From: an uncultured Lachnospiraceae bacterium
GTDB taxonomy: Bacteria > Bacillota > Clostridia > Lachnospirales > Lachnospiraceae
Direction of reading: 5' to 3'
Length of the DNA: 64,000 bases
Assembly (NCBI GenBank): GCA_902781325.1
Contig: CACZJD010000001.1
Coordinates: 23,670 to 87,669 of the forward strand
In this document: in pieces, positions 37,397 through 45,547 of the stretch
Position numbering within the stretch: position 1 is the stretch's first letter
How the letters are laid out: every line of letters begins with the position of its first letter
The notes under the pieces: model-generated
Seen by the model: the letters and a program-made list of their open reading frames with translations, nothing else
The model's database searches: none
What the model was told of the DNA's origin: nothing
Made by a program: the position numbers and the translations under genes

Positions 37397-38299
37397 TCAG
37401 TTCATATCCGTATCGGAAGTGAGATGGAACATCGTTCCGACTCCCTTGTCTGTGAAGAACTCAAGCAGCATACTGTGAGGGATCCTGCCGTCGAGGATAT
37501 GGACCCTGTGTACGCCCCCGCGGACCGCCTGGGTGCAGTTTGTGAGTTTGGGAAGCATTCCGCCTCCGATGATGCCGTCTGCGATCAGCTGCTCTGCTTC
37601 CGCGATGGTAATCCTGTTTATAAAGGAAGAAGGATCATTGATGTCCCTGTAAAGGCCCGCGATATCCGTCAGATAAACTAACCGGTCAGCCTTCACGGAT
37701 CTTGCGATGGCGCTTGCCGCCTCGTCAGCGTTTATATTGTAGGTATCAAAATTCTCATCCATTCCAATAGGCGCGACGATCGGAAGATAATCGTTGTCCA
37801 GCAGATCATAGAGGATCTTGGGTCTCACCTTGCAGACCTCGCCGACATAGCCGATATCCTGCCCGTCGGAATACTTCTTGTTGACAGTAAGGAGCTTGCC
37901 ATCCTTTCCGCTGATACCTACTGACTTTACGCCAAGTTCTTCCACCATGCGGACGAGGTTCTTGTTAACTCTTCCCAGGACCATCTCGGCGATCTCCATT
38001 GTCTCCTCGTCAGTTACGCGAAGGCCGTTTATAAACTGCGCCTCTTTACCGCTCTTTTTTACCCATTTGCTGATGGCTTTTCCGCCCCCGTGGACGATGA
38101 TCGGCTTAAATCCGACGAGTTTAAGGAGCGTAACGTCCTTGATCACATTCCTCTGCAGCTCCTCGTTGTTCATCGCACTTCCGCCGTACTTAATAACAAC
38201 GATCTTTCTGTTGAATTTCTGTATATAGGGCAGTGCCTCGATCAGCACTGACGCTTTGCGCTGCGCCTCGGTCTGCTCCCGGTTCAGATATGTTTCCAT
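37397..38299 (-). CDS. argB: Acetylglutamate kinase
   Basis: 300-residue amino acid kinase phosphorylating N-acetylglutamate, usually the feedback-controlled step when arginine-sensitive. [53 protein letters not shown] and [10 protein letters not shown] are conserved. Start at 38299 has GGAG eight bases upstream; a GTG nine codons before is less likely. The N-terminal helix [25 protein letters not shown] resembles the extension of arginine-regulated hexameric enzymes. Confidence 0.95.
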   Translation of the reverse strand: METYLNREQTEAQRKASVLIEALPYIQKFNRKIVVIKYGGSAMNNEELQRNVIKDVTLLKLVGFKPIIVHGGGKAISKWVKKSGKEAQFINGLRVTDEETMEIAEMVLGRVNKNLVRMVEELGVKSVGISGKDGKLLTVNKKYSDGQDIGYVGEVCKVRPKILYDLLDNDYLPIVAPIGMDENFDTYNINADEAASAIARSVKADRLVYLTDIAGLYRDINDPSSFINRITIAEAEQLIADGIIGGGMLPKLTNCTQAVRGGVHRVHILDGRIPHSMLLEFFTDKGVGTMFHLTSDTDMN

Positions 38300-38382
38300 G
38301 ATTGATCTCCATTCCGGATCCTCCACAGATGCCCGCTGCGGAACAGATCCTGTTCATTCAATATTTTGCCGGATCCGGAGCT

Positions 38383-39609
38383 TCAGCTTCTGTAATCCGC
38401 GTTGATCGTTACATAATCATAGGTGAGGTCGCAGCCCCATGCGGTCGCCTCCTCTTCTCCCATGTGCATATCCGCTGTGATGATCACCTTCTCGCCGGAG
38501 AGCAGCTCAGTGGCCTTCTCTTCGCTGTAGTCCGCGGCGCTTCCGTTTGTGAATATCAGGAGCTGCTCATCTCCCTCGCCAAAATACAGATCGCAGTTCT
38601 CCGGATCAAACAGGACTCCGGAATAGCCGAGCGCGCACAGGATTCTTCCCCAGTTCGCGTCTCTGCCGAACACAGCCGCCTTGGTGAGGCTGGAAGTAAT
38701 AACACTCTTTGCGAGGACTCTCGCGTTTTCGAGGGTGTCCGCATGAATGACTCTTGTCTCGATAAGCCTTGTGCAGCCCTCTCCGTCTCCCGCCATCTTC
38801 ATGGCAAGTTCCCGGCAGACTGCTCTGAGTGCCTGATAGAACGCGGCATAGTCCGCGCTGTTTTCGTCAGCGATGAGTGTGTTTCCTGCGAGACCGTTCG
38901 CGAGGACGAGCAGCGTGTCGTTGGTAGAAGTATCCCCGTCTACGGAGATCATGTTGAAAGTCTCCTTTACGATCTCGCTCAGCGCCTTCTGCAGAAGCAC
39001 CTTATCAATAGCGGCATCTGTGGTCACATAGCCAAGCATGGTACACATATTGGGATGGATCATTCCGGATCCCTTGGCCATACCGCCGATCACAGCCTTC
39101 CTGCCGCCCGCTTCAAATTCATACGCTGTCTCTTTATGAACGGTATCTGTTGTCATGATCGCCTTTGCAGCCTCAGTGCCTGCCTCAGTCCCGGACCTCT
39201 TGGCTTGCGCCAGCATTCTGACGCCTTCTCTTATGCGGTCAATAGGCAATTGGAAGCCGATAACACCTGTGGAACCTACAAGTACAGAGTCCTCATCAAT
39301 TCCAAGGCATGCTGACGCTTCCTCAGCGGTCTGCCTGCAGTACTCCAAGCCTTCTTTTCCCGTACAGGCATTTGCTATTCCGGAGTTTACGATCACCGCG
39401 TGGGCGGGTTTCCCGCTGTATACCATATCCCTGTCCCAGATGACCGGGGCAGCTTTAACTACATTTGTGGTAAAAGTACCGGCACAGACACAGGGCTCCT
39501 TGCTGAAAATGAGCGCCATGTCGGTCCTTCCTTCATATTTAATATGCGCGGCTGCCGATGCTGCCTCAAATCCCTGTGCGGCTGTAACGCCTCCCTCGAT
39601 CTTTTTCAT
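38383..39609 (-). CDS. argJ: Bifunctional ornithine acetyltransferase/N-acetylglutamate synthase
   Basis: 408-residue ArgJ that recycles the acetyl group from acetylornithine to glutamate. It is self-cleaved at the Thr of a KGSGMIHPNMCTMLGYVTTDA-type site: MAKGSGMIHPNMCTMLGYV is seen near residues 178-196, with the cleavage Thr in MCTML, and STNDTLLVL further on. Whether it is bifunctional is not visible. Follows the GNAT gene with no gap. Confidence 0.95.
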   Translation of the reverse strand: MKKIEGGVTAAQGFEAASAAAHIKYEGRTDMALIFSKEPCVCAGTFTTNVVKAAPVIWDRDMVYSGKPAHAVIVNSGIANACTGKEGLEYCRQTAEEASACLGIDEDSVLVGSTGVIGFQLPIDRIREGVRMLAQAKRSGTEAGTEAAKAIMTTDTVHKETAYEFEAGGRKAVIGGMAKGSGMIHPNMCTMLGYVTTDAAIDKVLLQKALSEIVKETFNMISVDGDTSTNDTLLVLANGLAGNTLIADENSADYAAFYQALRAVCRELAMKMAGDGEGCTRLIETRVIHADTLENARVLAKSVITSSLTKAAVFGRDANWGRILCALGYSGVLFDPENCDLYFGEGDEQLLIFTNGSAADYSEEKATELLSGEKVIITADMHMGEEEATAWGCDLTYDYVTINADYRS

Positions 39610-39610
39610 C

Positions 39611-40081
39611 TCACTCCTCCGTTTCGCTCTCTATGAACCGCGTGATATTCGCTTCATTCAGAATAAATTCGTAATAATTGCAGTCCGGACGGCATGTCCA
39701 TCCGATCTGCTTCCAGAACGCGTTTCCCGCGTCGTTTTTGGTAAACGCGATCAGCGCGATCTTGTTGATCTTCATTTTCTTAAGTTCATTCATGCAGTAG
39801 ATGACCATCTGCGTGGCAATCCCTTGTCTTCTGTAGGACTTCTTCACACATACATGGTAGAAACTTGCCTGTCTGCCGTCGTGCCCGCACAGTATGGACC
39901 CTACGATCCGTTCTCCGTCACAGGCCACTACACTGGTAGTAGGGTTTCTCTCCAGAAACCTTTCTATATCTTCTCTGGAATCGTCTATACTGCGGATCCC
40001 GAATCCTCTTATACTAAGCCACAGATTCCGGACATTGTCGTAGTCTCCGTTCACCATGGGACGTATTTCGATATTTTCCAT
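39611..40081 (-). CDS. GNAT acetyltransferase at head of arg operon
   Basis: 156 residues from the ATG at 40081 with AAAGGA upstream. GNAT fold: IRPMVNGDYDNVRNLWLSI, GSILCGHDGRQASFYHVCVKKSYRRQGIATQMVIYCM (acetyl-CoA loop RRQGIA) and FTKNDAGNAFWKQIGW. Similar to RimI-type or small ArgA-like N-acetyltransferases. Its place as first gene before argJ, overlapping in transcription, makes N-acetylglutamate synthase a possibility, but the sequence does not prove it. Confidence 0.85.
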   Translation of the reverse strand: MENIEIRPMVNGDYDNVRNLWLSIRGFGIRSIDDSREDIERFLERNPTTSVVACDGERIVGSILCGHDGRQASFYHVCVKKSYRRQGIATQMVIYCMNELKKMKINKIALIAFTKNDAGNAFWKQIGWTCRPDCNYYEFILNEANITRFIESETEE

Positions 40082-40096
40082 ATTATTCCTTTGCAT

Positions 40097-40371
40097 TTAT
40101 CTTCCTATTAAAGTCATGCAGTCTGATAATATCACAATTTTTCATATAATAAAGAACTATTTTTGACTTAATCAACAGGACGGTATACATATTATGCATC
40201 TTTTATGCATTATAAACGCATATTATGCAGTTTTCAATGCATATATCACGATATTTATTAATTATTATTCATAATCCCTATTGCAATTCCGATAATGCTG
40301 TTGTATAGTACACAAATGTAAGACCTGCTTACGAAAAAATTTATGTATATAGAGAAATGGAGGAACTGACA
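40097..40371. promoter_or_regulatory. Divergent arg control region with repeated ATGCAT motifs
   Basis: 275-base AT-rich gap between the divergent arg operons. At 40193-40243 five ATGCAT/GCATA-type motifs recur about every 10-11 bases (TATGCAT at 40193 and 40204, GCATA/TATGCA near 40218-40229, AATGCATA at 40236), i.e. on one face of the helix. This suits an operator array; ArgR/AhrC is the obvious candidate, though the motif is not a textbook ARG box (TGAAT-N4-ATTCA). TTGATT-N18-TATTAT near 40140-40170 on the minus strand may serve the GNAT-argJBD operon. Confidence 0.5.
40281..40309 (+). promoter_or_regulatory. Sigma-A promoter of argG
   Basis: TTGCAA (40281-40286), 17-base spacer, TATAGT (40304-40309); 62 bases before the argG start. 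Lies just downstream of the repeated ATGCAT motifs. Confidence 0.75.
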
Positions 40372-41604
40372 ATGTCCGAACAAAAAGAAAAAGTAATTCT
40401 CGCCTACAGCGGCGGTCTCGATACCACAACGATCATCCCCTGGCTCAAGGAAAACTACGACTTTGACGTCATCTGTGTCTGCATCGACTGCGGCCAGGAG
40501 GAAGAGCTCGATCACCTCGAGGAGCGCGCAAAATACAGCGGTGCTTCCAAACTCTATATACTGGATGTCAATGATGAATTCGCCGAGGAATACATCGTTC
40601 CCTGCGTTCAGGCACACGCCGTCTATGAGAACAAATACCTTCTCGGCACATCCATGGCCCGCCCGCTGATCGCCAAGAAGCTCGTCGAGATCGCCCGCAA
40701 GGAAGGCGCTACGACGATCTGCCACGGCGCTACCGGCAAGGGAAATGACCAGATCCGCTTCGAACTCGGCATCAAGGCTCTCGCTCCCGACCTCAAGATC
40801 ATTGCAGCATGGCGCAGCAGCAAGTGGAACATGGACTCCCGTGAGTCTGAGATCGAATACTGCCAGAAACACGGCATCGATCTCCCCTTCTCTGCTGACA
40901 GCAGCTACAGCCGCGACCGCAACCTCTGGCACATCAGCCACGAAGGTCTCGAACTCGAGGATCCTTCCCTGATGCCCAACTTTGACCATCTTCTGGTCCT
41001 GAGCAAGACTCCTATGGCGGCTCCCGACGAGATCACCTATGTCACCATGACCTTTGAGGCGGGCGTTCCCAAGACTGTCAATGGCAAAGAAATGAAGGTT
41101 GCCGACATCATCCGCACTCTCAACAAGCTCGGCGGCGAGAACGGCATCGGCATCATCGACATCGTCGAAAACCGTGTCGTCGGCATGAAGTCCCGCGGAG
41201 TCTATGAGACCCCCGGCGGAACGATCCTTATGGAAGCTCATCAGCAGCTTGAAGAGCTCGTACTCGACCGCAAGACCTATGAAGTCAAGGATGAGATCGG
41301 CCACAAATTCGCCAGCCTTGTATATGAAGGAAAATGGTTCTCTCCTCTTCGTGAGGCGGAGCAGGCCTTCATCGAATCCACGCAGAAGTATGTCACCGGT
41401 GAAGTCAAATTCGGTCTTTATAAGGGCAACATCATCAAAGCCGGCACAACTTCTCCCTACAGCCTCTATAATATGAGCCTCGCTTCCTTCACGACCGGCG
41501 ACCTCTATGATCACCACGACGCAGAGGGCTTCATTAATCTCTTCGGTCTTCCCGAGAAGGTGCGGGCGATGAAGATGCAGGAAGTAGAAAAGAATAAGCT
41601 GTAA
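40372..41604 (+). CDS. argG: Argininosuccinate synthase
   Basis: 410-residue ATP-dependent enzyme joining citrulline and aspartate. N-terminal P-loop-like motif LAYSGGLDTTTIIPWL, CVCIDCGQEEELDHLEERA, CHGATGKGNDQIRFELG and SYSRDRNLWHISHEGLELEDP are typical. The ATG at 40372 has GGAGG eight bases upstream; the upstream in-frame ATG would lie inside the ribosome site. Codon use looks more biased (C-ending codons) than neighbours, suggesting high expression. argH is not in the window. Confidence 0.97.
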   Translation: MSEQKEKVILAYSGGLDTTTIIPWLKENYDFDVICVCIDCGQEEELDHLEERAKYSGASKLYILDVNDEFAEEYIVPCVQAHAVYENKYLLGTSMARPLIAKKLVEIARKEGATTICHGATGKGNDQIRFELGIKALAPDLKIIAAWRSSKWNMDSRESEIEYCQKHGIDLPFSADSSYSRDRNLWHISHEGLELEDPSLMPNFDHLLVLSKTPMAAPDEITYVTMTFEAGVPKTVNGKEMKVADIIRTLNKLGGENGIGIIDIVENRVVGMKSRGVYETPGGTILMEAHQQLEELVLDRKTYEVKDEIGHKFASLVYEGKWFSPLREAEQAFIESTQKYVTGEVKFGLYKGNIIKAGTTSPYSLYNMSLASFTTGDLYDHHDAEGFINLFGLPEKVRAMKMQEVEKNKL

Positions 41605-41646
41605 GAAGCCTATTCCCCTGCGTATATCCCCTGTTCTTCACTCCGG

Positions 41647-41736
41647 TTTCAACGGCGGGGAAGGTAATATTGATTAAAAAAGAGATGACACTGCGGTGCC
41701 ATCTCTTTTTTCTGCGGTGCTTCCCCGCCGTTGAAA
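41647..41736 (+). terminator. Nested double inverted repeat / terminator after argG
   Basis: Outer perfect 17-bp inverted repeat TTTCAACGGCGGGGAAG (41647-41663) and its complement (41720-41736). Inside is a 12-bp repeat AAAAAAGAGATG/CATCTCTTTTTT (41676-41711), which is a good terminator with T-run. CTGCGGTGC occurs directly repeated at 41691 and 41712. 43 bases after the argG stop. Confidence 0.75.
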
Positions 41737-41855
41737 AGTCGTTCCTGACAGGGTATAGCGTCCCGCACGCAAATACGATTAATCTTATTTTTTCCTTGCA
41801 TGTACAGATGGAAAATTATAGAATAATCATCAGGAATTTTGGAAAGGAGGAGCTT

Positions 41856-42149
41856 ATGAATACAAGAACTATGATCATACTCTATTTTTTTGTGATGAAT
41901 CTGCTCGGTCTTTCCGCTATGGTCATTGATAAGATACGCGCAATGGAGCGCCGATTCCGCATCCCGGAGTCCGTGCTCTTTATTCTTGCGATCCTGGGCG
42001 GCTCCGCCGGCTGTATCGCCGGAATGATCATCTTTCGTCACAAGAAACGCAAACCGCAGTTCCGGTACGGCCTTCCCCTGATCCTGATCCTTCAGATCAG
42101 TGCCTGGCTTGCACTTCATATAGGGACTTCCAAGATTGTTTTCCTGTAA
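41856..42149 (+). CDS. Small DUF1294-like membrane protein
   Basis: 97 residues from ATG 41856 with AAAGGAGGAG upstream. N-terminal helix TMIILYFFVMNLLGLSAMVIDKIRAMERRFRIPES, second helix VLFILAILGGSAGCIAGMIIF, RHKKRKPQFRYGLPLILILQ and a third helix. The D-K-x-x-A...RIPE...GG..G...G...FRHK.xKxxF pattern matches the DUF1294 family. Inner membrane, function unknown. Confidence 0.8.
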   Translation: MNTRTMIILYFFVMNLLGLSAMVIDKIRAMERRFRIPESVLFILAILGGSAGCIAGMIIFRHKKRKPQFRYGLPLILILQISAWLALHIGTSKIVFL

Positions 42150-42186
42150 AGGCTCAAATTCTGACATTCATCATACGGAGAATCAT

Positions 42187-42693
42187 ATGAGGGCATTTAA
42201 GATCACTGAAACAGGAAATTTCATGACGAAGCTTCTGTCCGGCGGATCATTTGATTCATTTTTGCTGGAAGAGGCTTCTCTTAATATGCAGGTCACCTGG
42301 CTGCTCGACGGGAAGATCAACCGCGGATTTTATTCCGCCGAAGAGTGGGAGGACGAATCCCTTCACCCCTATCCGCTGATCTCCTGGGCGGAGGTACGAG
42401 GTCATTTCAGAGAACTGATCCGGGGCAAAAAAGCGCCGGCTTCTCTCTCTATCGTTCTGCAGCTGCGCCCTGACCACTGCGAAAAAATATTGGATTCCCA
42501 CGGTTTTCCACAGCTCAAAGACAACGTCGGCGCCATGGTCCTCAACATCCGCTATGACGGGGCCGAGGTCACGCTGGTCACAGGCATTGCCTTAAAGAGC
42601 TTCACGCTGGACAAGAATGCCGACAGGATCTGGGACGAGACAATGGAGAAGTTTCTCACATCCCGGGAAATCGGCTTTGAAACAATGGTTTAA
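42187..42693 (+). CDS. Conserved protein of unknown function, upstream of pyrB
   Basis: 168 residues from the ATG at 42187. No signal peptide or membrane segment. N terminus MRAFKITETGNFMTKLLSG, middle QVTWLLDGKINRGFYSAEEWED, RGKKAPASLSIVLQLRP and a C-terminal LDKNADRIWDETMEKFLTSREIGFE. I do not recognise a domain; it may belong to a family specific to Lachnospiraceae. It ends 15 bases before pyrB and could be cotranscribed with it. Confidence 0.7.
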   Translation: MRAFKITETGNFMTKLLSGGSFDSFLLEEASLNMQVTWLLDGKINRGFYSAEEWEDESLHPYPLISWAEVRGHFRELIRGKKAPASLSIVLQLRPDHCEKILDSHGFPQLKDNVGAMVLNIRYDGAEVTLVTGIALKSFTLDKNADRIWDETMEKFLTSREIGFETMV

Positions 42694-42708
42694 AAGAAAG
42701 GAGTCTTT

Positions 42709-43626
42709 ATGCGACACTGTCTCACACCACTGGATTTTACCACTCAGGAACTCGATCAGCTCTTCGACCTGGCTGCAGACATTGAGAAAAACCCCGGTAA
42801 GTACTCACATGCCTGCGACGGCAAAAAGATCGCGACGCTCTTCTACGAGCCGAGCACAAGGACGAGACTGAGTTTTGAAGCCGCCATGATGAACCTTGGC
42901 GGAAAAGCTTTGGGATTTGCAGGCGCAGACCAGTCTTCCGCCGCCAAAGGAGAGAGTGTGGCCGACACGATCCGCGTTGTCTCCTGCTTTGCCGATATCG
43001 CGGCAATCCGGCACAACAAAGAAGGCGCCGCCTATGTGGCTTCACGTTTTTCCGGCATTCCTGTCATCAACGCCGGCGACGGCGGACATGAACACCCCAC
43101 CCAGACCCTGCTTGACATGATGACGATCCGCCAGCTCAAGGGCAGGCTCAATCACTTCACGATCGGGATCTGCGGCGACCTCAAATTCGGCAGGACTGTC
43201 CACTCTCTGGTCAAGACACTGGCGCGCTATGACGACATCCACTTTGTATTCATCTCCCCTCCGGAACTGCGCGTGCCGGACTATATTACGGATCTGCTGG
43301 ATGAAAAGGGATATACTTACGAGGAGTGCATCAAACTTGAAGATGTCATCACAAAACTAGACCTTCTCTATATGACGCGCGTTCAGAGAGAGCGCTTCTT
43401 CAACGAAGAGGATTACATCAGACTCAAAGATTTCTATGTTTTGAACAAAAAGCTTATGCGCCGCGCCAAGAACGACATGTACGTCCTTCATCCGCTGCCC
43501 CGCGTCAATGAGATCTCCGTGGAGATCGATAAAGATCCCAGAGCCGCGTATTTTAGGCAGGTGCAGTATGGCGTATATGTGCGCATGGCTCTGATCCTGA
43601 CACTGCTTGATATTCACGTAGATTAA
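42709..43626 (+). CDS. pyrB: Aspartate carbamoyltransferase catalytic subunit
   Basis: 305-residue enzyme condensing carbamoyl phosphate with aspartate, the committed step of pyrimidine synthesis. Carbamoyl phosphate loop [27 protein letters not shown] (80s-like loop), [18 protein letters not shown] are present. AAAGGAG before ATG. Followed by pyrI, so the enzyme is likely the PyrB6-PyrI6-type holoenzyme. Confidence 0.97.
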   Translation: MRHCLTPLDFTTQELDQLFDLAADIEKNPGKYSHACDGKKIATLFYEPSTRTRLSFEAAMMNLGGKALGFAGADQSSAAKGESVADTIRVVSCFADIAAIRHNKEGAAYVASRFSGIPVINAGDGGHEHPTQTLLDMMTIRQLKGRLNHFTIGICGDLKFGRTVHSLVKTLARYDDIHFVFISPPELRVPDYITDLLDEKGYTYEECIKLEDVITKLDLLYMTRVQRERFFNEEDYIRLKDFYVLNKKLMRRAKNDMYVLHPLPRVNEISVEIDKDPRAAYFRQVQYGVYVRMALILTLLDIHVD

Positions 43627-43648
43627 ACCGATTCAAAGGAGGATCCGT

Positions 43649-44098
43649 ATGTTAAATGTAGGAAAGATAGAAAACGGAATCGTTCTTGATCATATTGAAG
43701 CCGGCAAGGCCATGCTGATCTACCACTATCTCCATCTGGACAGGGAGGATTACCAGGTCGCGATCATCAAGAACGCCCGCAGCAATGACATGGGCCGCAA
43801 GGACATTTTAAAAGTGGAGTGTGATCCCGATACAATCAGTCTTGACGCTGTTGCGCTGATCGAACCTAACACCACGGTCAATATCATCAAAGGCGGCGTT
43901 ATCGTGGAGAAAAAGAAAATGGATATGCCAAAGGAAGTCTTCGGCGTCCTCAAATGCCATAATCCCAGGTGCATCTCCTCCATTGAACAGGAACTGCCTC
44001 ATATCTTCTTCCTGGCAGACCCAAAGCGCAAGATCTATCGCTGCAGATACTGCGAAGAGAAATACTCGGCCGGCGAGCGTGAGAAGTGGTTCCGTTAA
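43649..44098 (+). CDS. pyrI: Aspartate carbamoyltransferase regulatory subunit
   Basis: 149 residues: N-terminal nucleotide-binding part (MLNVGKIENGIVLDHIEAGKA), RNDxxGRKDILKVE-type segment SNDMGRKDILKVECD, and the C-terminal zinc site CHNPRCIS...CRYCEEKY (four Cys). Binds CTP/ATP for allosteric control. Ends in stop codons overlapping the convergent maf gene. Confidence 0.96.
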   Translation: MLNVGKIENGIVLDHIEAGKAMLIYHYLHLDREDYQVAIIKNARSNDMGRKDILKVECDPDTISLDAVALIEPNTTVNIIKGGVIVEKKKMDMPKEVFGVLKCHNPRCISSIEQELPHIFFLADPKRKIYRCRYCEEKYSAGEREKWFR

Positions 44099-44700
44099 AA
44101 GAATGGATCGAGTATACCCTTAAGCTCGTGGCAAAGCCTTGAGATCGGCAGCCCTACCACATTGTAGTAACAGCCCCGGATCCCTCTTATATATATGCCG
44201 AAACTTCCCTGGATCCCGTAGGCTCCTGCCTTGTCGTAGGGTTCGGGCGTGGAGATGTACTTCTCCACTTCTTCATAAGACATTTCACAGACATCCACAT
44301 CCGTGCATTCATTGAATGTTCTGGTGCGGATGTTTCCTTTTGCATCTTTAACGATCAGTGTTACACCCGTATAGACCTGATGAATACTTCCCTGCAGCAA
44401 GGTGATCATTTTTCTTGCGTCCTCGTGGTCCGCAGGCTTGCCCAGAATTTTGTGATCCGCCGCGACAACAGTATCGGCTCCTATGACAACACTGAAATCG
44501 GACACTGCCTCTTCGCCTGCCAGAATCCTCCCGGCAACTTCCTGTGCTTTCTGCAGGGACAACTCTTCCACCACCTCCGCGGGATGCGTGCCGGTTACGA
44601 CCTCCTCCCCTCTGGAAGGGATCACAATGAAATCCATTCCGGCCTGCCTCAGGAGTTCGCTCCTTCTGGGCGAAGCCGATGCCAATACGATCTGTGCCAT
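44095..44700 (-). CDS. maf: Maf-like nucleotide pyrophosphatase
   Basis: 201-residue house-cleaning NTP pyrophosphatase (dTTP/UTP-type) linked to septum formation. ASASPRRSELLRQAGMDF at the N terminus, VIGADTVVAADHKILGKPADHEDARKML-like segment, and YDKAGAYGIQGSFGIYIRGIRGCYYNVVGLPI at the end are diagnostic. Full length. Convergent with pyrI. Confidence 0.94.
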   Translation of the reverse strand: MAQIVLASASPRRSELLRQAGMDFIVIPSRGEEVVTGTHPAEVVEELSLQKAQEVAGRILAGEEAVSDFSVVIGADTVVAADHKILGKPADHEDARKMITLLQGSIHQVYTGVTLIVKDAKGNIRTRTFNECTDVDVCEMSYEEVEKYISTPEPYDKAGAYGIQGSFGIYIRGIRGCYYNVVGLPISRLCHELKGILDPFF

Positions 44701-44779
44701 ATATGAATACCTCTTTTCTCAGGTGTTTTGCCTCAGCAGAGCAATTGTACCCGATTTCCGGACAAATCTCAACACATGC

Positions 44780-44810
44780 AGAGAGCCCGGCATTGTCTGC
44801 CGGGCTCTCT
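44780..44810. terminator. Perfect hairpin between Hsp20 and maf genes
   Basis: 13-bp arms AGAGAGCCCGGCA/TGCCGGGCTCTCT with a 5-base loop. No T-run on either strand, so it may be a weak terminator or an mRNA 3'-end stabiliser for the Hsp20 transcript. Confidence 0.55.
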
Positions 44811-44848
44811 GATCAGGATTTACGGTATTATATTTACACGGAGGAATT

Positions 44849-45295
44849 TTACATGATCTCTATTTTCTTCGTTTCCTTCTCAGGAAGGGCATCCCTCTTG
44901 GGGAAGGTAACTTCAAGAACGCCGTTGTTGTAAGCAGCCTTGATATCCTCGTGTGTAACATTGGCAACACGGAAGCTTCTGCTGTAGGAAGCGCTGTGTC
45001 TCTCCTTGCGGATATATCTGGTCTCCTTGTCCTCTTCATTCTTCTCCTCATTGTGAGAAGCGCTGATGGTTAGGATATCATCCTTCAGATCCACATTGAT
45101 GTCTTCCTTGTTAAATCCGGGCAGTTCGGCCTCAAGCACGTAATTGCCATCTTTCTCCATCACATCTGTCTTGAATCCGGCGAAAGAATTCTCAAGATTT
45201 CCGTTGTCGAAGAATGCCGGAAACATCGTATTAAACTCCTCAAAGGGATCTCTCCAGAACCCATGGTTTCTTGTAAAGATTGCAGGTGTAAACAT
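44849..45295 (-). CDS. Small heat shock protein, Hsp20 family
   Basis: 148-residue alpha-crystallin-type chaperone that holds unfolding proteins. N-terminal MFTPAIFTRNHGFWRDPFEEFNTMFP, crystallin domain with YVLEAELPGFNKEDINVDLKDDILTI, YIRKERHSASYSRSF, and AAYNNGVLEVTFPKRD (the G-V-L motif). AAGGAGG before ATG. Monocistronic with its own promoter. Confidence 0.95.
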   Translation of the reverse strand: MFTPAIFTRNHGFWRDPFEEFNTMFPAFFDNGNLENSFAGFKTDVMEKDGNYVLEAELPGFNKEDINVDLKDDILTISASHNEEKNEEDKETRYIRKERHSASYSRSFRVANVTHEDIKAAYNNGVLEVTFPKRDALPEKETKKIEIM

Positions 45296-45355
45296 ATCTG
45301 ATACCTCCTTATAATATAGGTTTTTTAACTTATGAACCTTTTTGTTGATCTGTTT

Positions 45356-45373
45356 ACGATCATTTCTGATCGT
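45356..45373 (-). promoter_or_regulatory. Inverted repeat in Hsp20 leader
   Basis: ACGATCA-GAAA-TGATCGT, a 7-bp perfect stem located 14-31 bases downstream of the predicted transcription start. Could be an operator or an mRNA hairpin. Confidence 0.45.
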
Positions 45374-45391
45374 TTGTTCTCTTTCTGATAT

Positions 45392-45422
45392 TTGTTATAC
45401 TATATATATAACAATTAGTCAA
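45392..45422 (-). promoter_or_regulatory. Hsp20 promoter with overlapping palindromic operator
   Basis: TTGACT (45422-45417), 17-base spacer, TATAAC (45399-45394) on the minus strand. TTGTTATA-N7-TATAACAA (45392-45399 and 45407-45414) overlaps the -10 and spacer. It is not CIRCE or a CtsR site. Confidence 0.75.
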
Positions 45423-45472
45423 TATACAATTTCAAATCTTTTATGGAAATTTTGTCTTTTCATTTTTCAAAT

Positions 45473-45530
45473 AAAAAAGGCCTGCCGAAAAGCTCAGAGT
45501 CTCTCATCCTCTCGCTTTTAGCGGCAAGCC
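45473..45530 (-). terminator. Terminator after M13 peptidase gene
   Basis: GGCTTGCCG/CGGCAGGCC stem (one G.T pair), extended by AAAAGC/GCTTTT, followed by TTTTTT on the minus strand, 17 bases after the stop. Confidence 0.8.
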
Positions 45531-45547
45531 CCGTTTATAATTCAGTT

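Noticed and set aside
40258-41517. 419-codon minus-strand frame opposite argG
   Set aside because: Shadow of argG caused by its biased codon use; Val/Asp/Leu-rich sequence with no motif or ribosome site.
41647-41736. Insertion sequence or MITE end
   Set aside because: No transposase and no target duplication seen; the inner repeat works as argG terminator. Kept only as an open finding.
45296-45391. RNA thermometer controlling Hsp20
   Set aside because: The ribosome binding site does not pair convincingly with any part of the leader; only an upstream hairpin is present.
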